NCBI GenBank assembly: GCA_964540815.1
Contig: CAZIOH010000151.1
Span: 1 to 8,484 of the forward strand
Length of the DNA stretch: 8,484 nt
From: CAZIOH01 sp964540815
GTDB taxonomy: Bacteria; Myxococcota_A; Polyangia; Fen-1088
Reading direction: 5' to 3'
Positions within the stretch are counted from its first letter, which is position 1. Every line of letters starts with the position of its first letter. The translations under genes and the position numbers were made by a program. Below are positions 6,699-8,484 of the stretch, in pieces. The notes under the pieces are model-generated. The model made no database searches, had not been told where the DNA came from, and saw only the letters and a list, made by a program, of their open reading frames with translations.

Positions 6699-8101
6699 GT
6701 GGCGTACCGCAAGATGTTGGCGTCGGTGAGCTCGTGGCGGGCCAGCTCACCGCGAGCGACCCCCTGGCTCATGACGATGGCGCGATGGCACAGGGCCGCG
6801 ATCTCCTCGGCCTCGGAGCTGGACACGATCACCCCGGCCCCGGCCGCCGCCAGCTCGCGCACCACGTCGTGCACGTCTCGCTTGGCGCGGATGTCGAGGC
6901 CCCGGGTGGGCTCGTCGAGGAGCAGCACCTTCGGGCTGCGCGCCATCCACTTGGCGAGCACGATCTTCTGCTGGTTGCCGCCCGACAGCCCCGACGCCGG
7001 ACCGCCGCCCCGGATGCGAAACCGCTCCATGAAGGGGCGCGCGATGGCGACCTCGTCCTCGAGCAGGAATCGCCTCAACGATGGCAGGGCCAGGTTGCGC
7101 TCGACCAGCATGTCGAGGATCAGCCCCTGCGAGGCCCGCTCCTCGGGCACGTAGCCGAAGCCGGCGTCGATCGCATCGCGCGGCGACTCGATGAGCAGCC
7201 GATGCCCCCCGAGGTTCACGTCGAGGCGACAGGGCCTGGCCCCGGAGAGCTCGCGCAGGATGCTGGTCCGCCCGGCGCCCACCAGGCCCGCCAGGCCCAG
7301 GATCTCGCCCGCGCGCAGATCGAAGTTGACCCGCCCGCTGACCGACAGCAGGACCTCCTCGCGCCTCGGCGCCGGCACCTCCGAATTCGTGTTGCTGGCG
7401 CCGGCCAGGAGCTCGACCAGGTGGTCGAGGGTCGCCTCTTTGGTCGGCAGCTCGGCCACCCGCTCGCCGTCGCGCATGCAGACCACCCGGTCGGTGATCT
7501 TCAGCACCTCCCGCAGGCGATGAGAGATGTACACCATGGCGATCCCGTTCCGGCGCAGCTCCTCGAGGAGCCCGAAGAGCCGCGACGCATCCGACTCCGA
7601 GAGCGTGGCGGTGGGCTCGTCGAGCAGCAACACCTTGGCGTCGAGCGACAGCGCCCGCGCGATCTCGGCCCGCTGCTTCTGCCCGGGGGACAGCTCGCGC
7701 AGCGGCGTGTGCGGATCGATGTCGCCGCCCACCCGGCGGAGGGCCTCGGCCGCCTGGCGGTAGAGCGCCGGGCGGTTGATCATCCCGAAGCGGTGGGGCT
7801 CGTGCCCGAGCATGACGTTCGAGCCCACGTCGAGATCGTTGGCCTGGATCAGCTCCTGCCGCACCAGCGAGACCCCGAGGCGGATCGCATCCGCCGGATC
7901 CTGCGGGGTGTGCCCGTTGATCTGGACGGTGCCGGCGTCGGGCAGGTGCACGCCGGCGGCGACCTTCATGAGGGTGGATTTTCCGGCCCCGTTGCCCCCG
8001 AGCAGCCCGACGATCTCCCCGCCCGAGACGTCGAAGTCCACCCCACGCAGGGCCCGCACCCCGCCGAAGGACTTGACCACCCCGCGAATCACCAGGGTCA
8101 T
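6695..8101 (-). CDS. Sugar ABC transporter ATP-binding protein, RbsA/MglA-like
   Basis: A single 468-residue chain holds two ABC domains, as in RbsA/MglA, and is somewhat shorter than the usual about 500. Domain 1 has Walker A GGNGAGKST (35-43), signature LSPGQ (137-141), Walker B VLLLDEPTA (157-165) and the switch histidine H194. Domain 2 has a Walker A-like GLVGAGRTS (272-280) in which the lysine is arginine (R278), an intact LSGGNQQK (372-379) and Walker B VLLLDEPTR (392-400), with serine at the switch position (SSSEAEE, 427-433). A degenerate second site is normal for this family and implies that only one site hydrolyses ATP efficiently. It would energise sugar uptake on the cytoplasmic face. 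The start ATG overlaps the binding-protein stop (ATGA, 8098-8101) and its stop overlaps the permease start in the same way. The shortening lies between the domains (about 233-270). Confidence 0.94.
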   Translation of the reverse strand: MTLVIRGVVKSFGGVRALRGVDFDVSGGEIVGLLGGNGAGKSTLMKVAAGVHLPDAGTVQINGHTPQDPADAIRLGVSLVRQELIQANDLDVGSNVMLGHEPHRFGMINRPALYRQAAEALRRVGGDIDPHTPLRELSPGQKQRAEIARALSLDAKVLLLDEPTATLSESDASRLFGLLEELRRNGIAMVYISHRLREVLKITDRVVCMRDGERVAELPTKEATLDHLVELLAGASNTNSEVPAPRREEVLLSVSGRVNFDLRAGEILGLAGLVGAGRTSILRELSGARPCRLDVNLGGHRLLIESPRDAIDAGFGYVPEERASQGLILDMLVERNLALPSLRRFLLEDEVAIARPFMERFRIRGGGPASGLSGGNQQKIVLAKWMARSPKVLLLDEPTRGLDIRAKRDVHDVVRELAAAGAGVIVSSSEAEEIAALCHRAIVMSQGVARGELARHELTDANILRYAT

Positions 8102-8484
8102 TTCTTCAGCTCACGCAGCTCATTCCAGAACTGCTCGAGGTTGTCCTTCTTCACCGTGAGGATGCCGGTGTCGACCACCGTCGGGACCTGCTTGCCATCC
8201 TTGAGATCCTTGAGGGCCTTGATCGACTGGTACCCGAACTGGAACGGGCGCTGCACGATGGTCGCGGAGATCAGCCCGTCCTGCACGCTCTTGAGGGTCT
8301 CCTCCTCCTCGTCGAAGGCGATGATCACGGGCTTGTCCTTGCGGCTCGAGGCCCGGACCGCGCCGGCGATGCAGGGGCCGTTGTAGGACCAGATCCCGAT
8401 GATGAGGGCGAGATCTGGATAGCGCGCCAGGGCGTCCTCGACGTTCTTCTTGGCCAGCGCCCGGTCGGTCTTGTCGAGGAACAC
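8098..8484 (-). CDS. Periplasmic sugar-binding protein, C-terminal part
   Basis: The frame is open to the window edge, so only the last 128-129 residues are seen; the signal peptide and N-terminal lobe lie beyond 8484. A GTG at the very edge is not a believable start, because it is inside the conserved DKTDRALAKKNVEDAL segment. The part seen fits the Peripla_BP_4 family of ribose/galactose-type binding proteins: YPDLALIIGIWSYN, PVIIAFDEEEETL with the usual ligand-site Asp, then a DGLISATIVQRPFQFGYQSIKAL block. The Lys-rich tail ends ELRELKK at TGA 8098-8100, overlapping the ATPase start. Its gene would be the first known member of the cluster, so promoter and any operator are probably upstream of it. 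Ligand is inferred as galactose or a related sugar only from the neighbours. Confidence 0.9.
   Translation of the reverse strand: MFLDKTDRALAKKNVEDALARYPDLALIIGIWSYNGPCIAGAVRASSRKDKPVIIAFDEEEETLKSVQDGLISATIVQRPFQFGYQSIKALKDLKDGKQVPTVVDTGILTVKKDNLEQFWNELRELKK

Noticed and set aside
6650..8386. Plus-strand frame of 578 residues opposite the ABC ATPase
   Set aside because: Antisense shadow of a gene with two full sets of ABC motifs; the Asp/His/Arg-rich composition is typical of such shadows in high-GC DNA.

Overview
The window is a high-GC (by eye about two thirds or more G+C) bacterial fragment. It contains one 100-base run of N, so it is a scaffold, probably from a draft or metagenome assembly. 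A PATAN/DUF4388-type protein and the general protein character would fit a Myxococcota/deltaproteobacterium-like organism. That placement is a weak inference, because no rRNA or other phylogenetic marker is present.

Left part, plus strand (1-2017): the 3' end of a DUF4388 protein gene (1-843) is followed by a short intergenic region holding a strong nested inverted repeat (13-bp perfect arms at 884-896 and 947-959, with a small AATACC/GGTATT hairpin inside). Immediately after it comes an internal piece of an SF2 (DEAD/DEAH-like) helicase (about 978-1967). The piece keeps the DECHH, TATPER and QQLGRGLR motifs but has neither the Walker A end nor the C-terminal end, so it reads as a gene remnant.

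Right part, minus strand (8484-2040): a tightly packed cluster read from right to left encodes a sugar ABC importer of the ribose/galactose (CUT2) type: the C-terminal end of the periplasmic binding protein, a double-domain ATPase and an RbsC-like permease. It continues with an extended short-chain dehydrogenase/epimerase, galactokinase (galK) and galactose-1-phosphate uridylyltransferase (galT). Four of the five gene junctions are ATGA overlaps of 4 bp with no good Shine-Dalgarno sequence, which suggests translational coupling. The fifth junction (permease to epimerase) is the only intergenic space; it carries an 11-bp tandem repeat interrupted by the assembly gap. A GC-rich hairpin lies directly at the galT stop.

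Taken together, the cluster plausibly imports galactose or a galactose-containing sugar, phosphorylates it (GalK) and converts galactose-1-phosphate to UDP-galactose/glucose-1-phosphate (GalT). The neighbouring SDR is a candidate for the missing UDP-galactose 4-epimerase step, but its sequence does not prove this. No regulator, galM or promoter of the cluster is visible; the operon start lies beyond base 8484. The pathway itself is well known. The less ordinary points are the importer-Leloir fusion into one coupled operon, the divergent SDR, the short tandem repeats scattered in and between these genes, and the helicase remnant flanked by inverted repeats.
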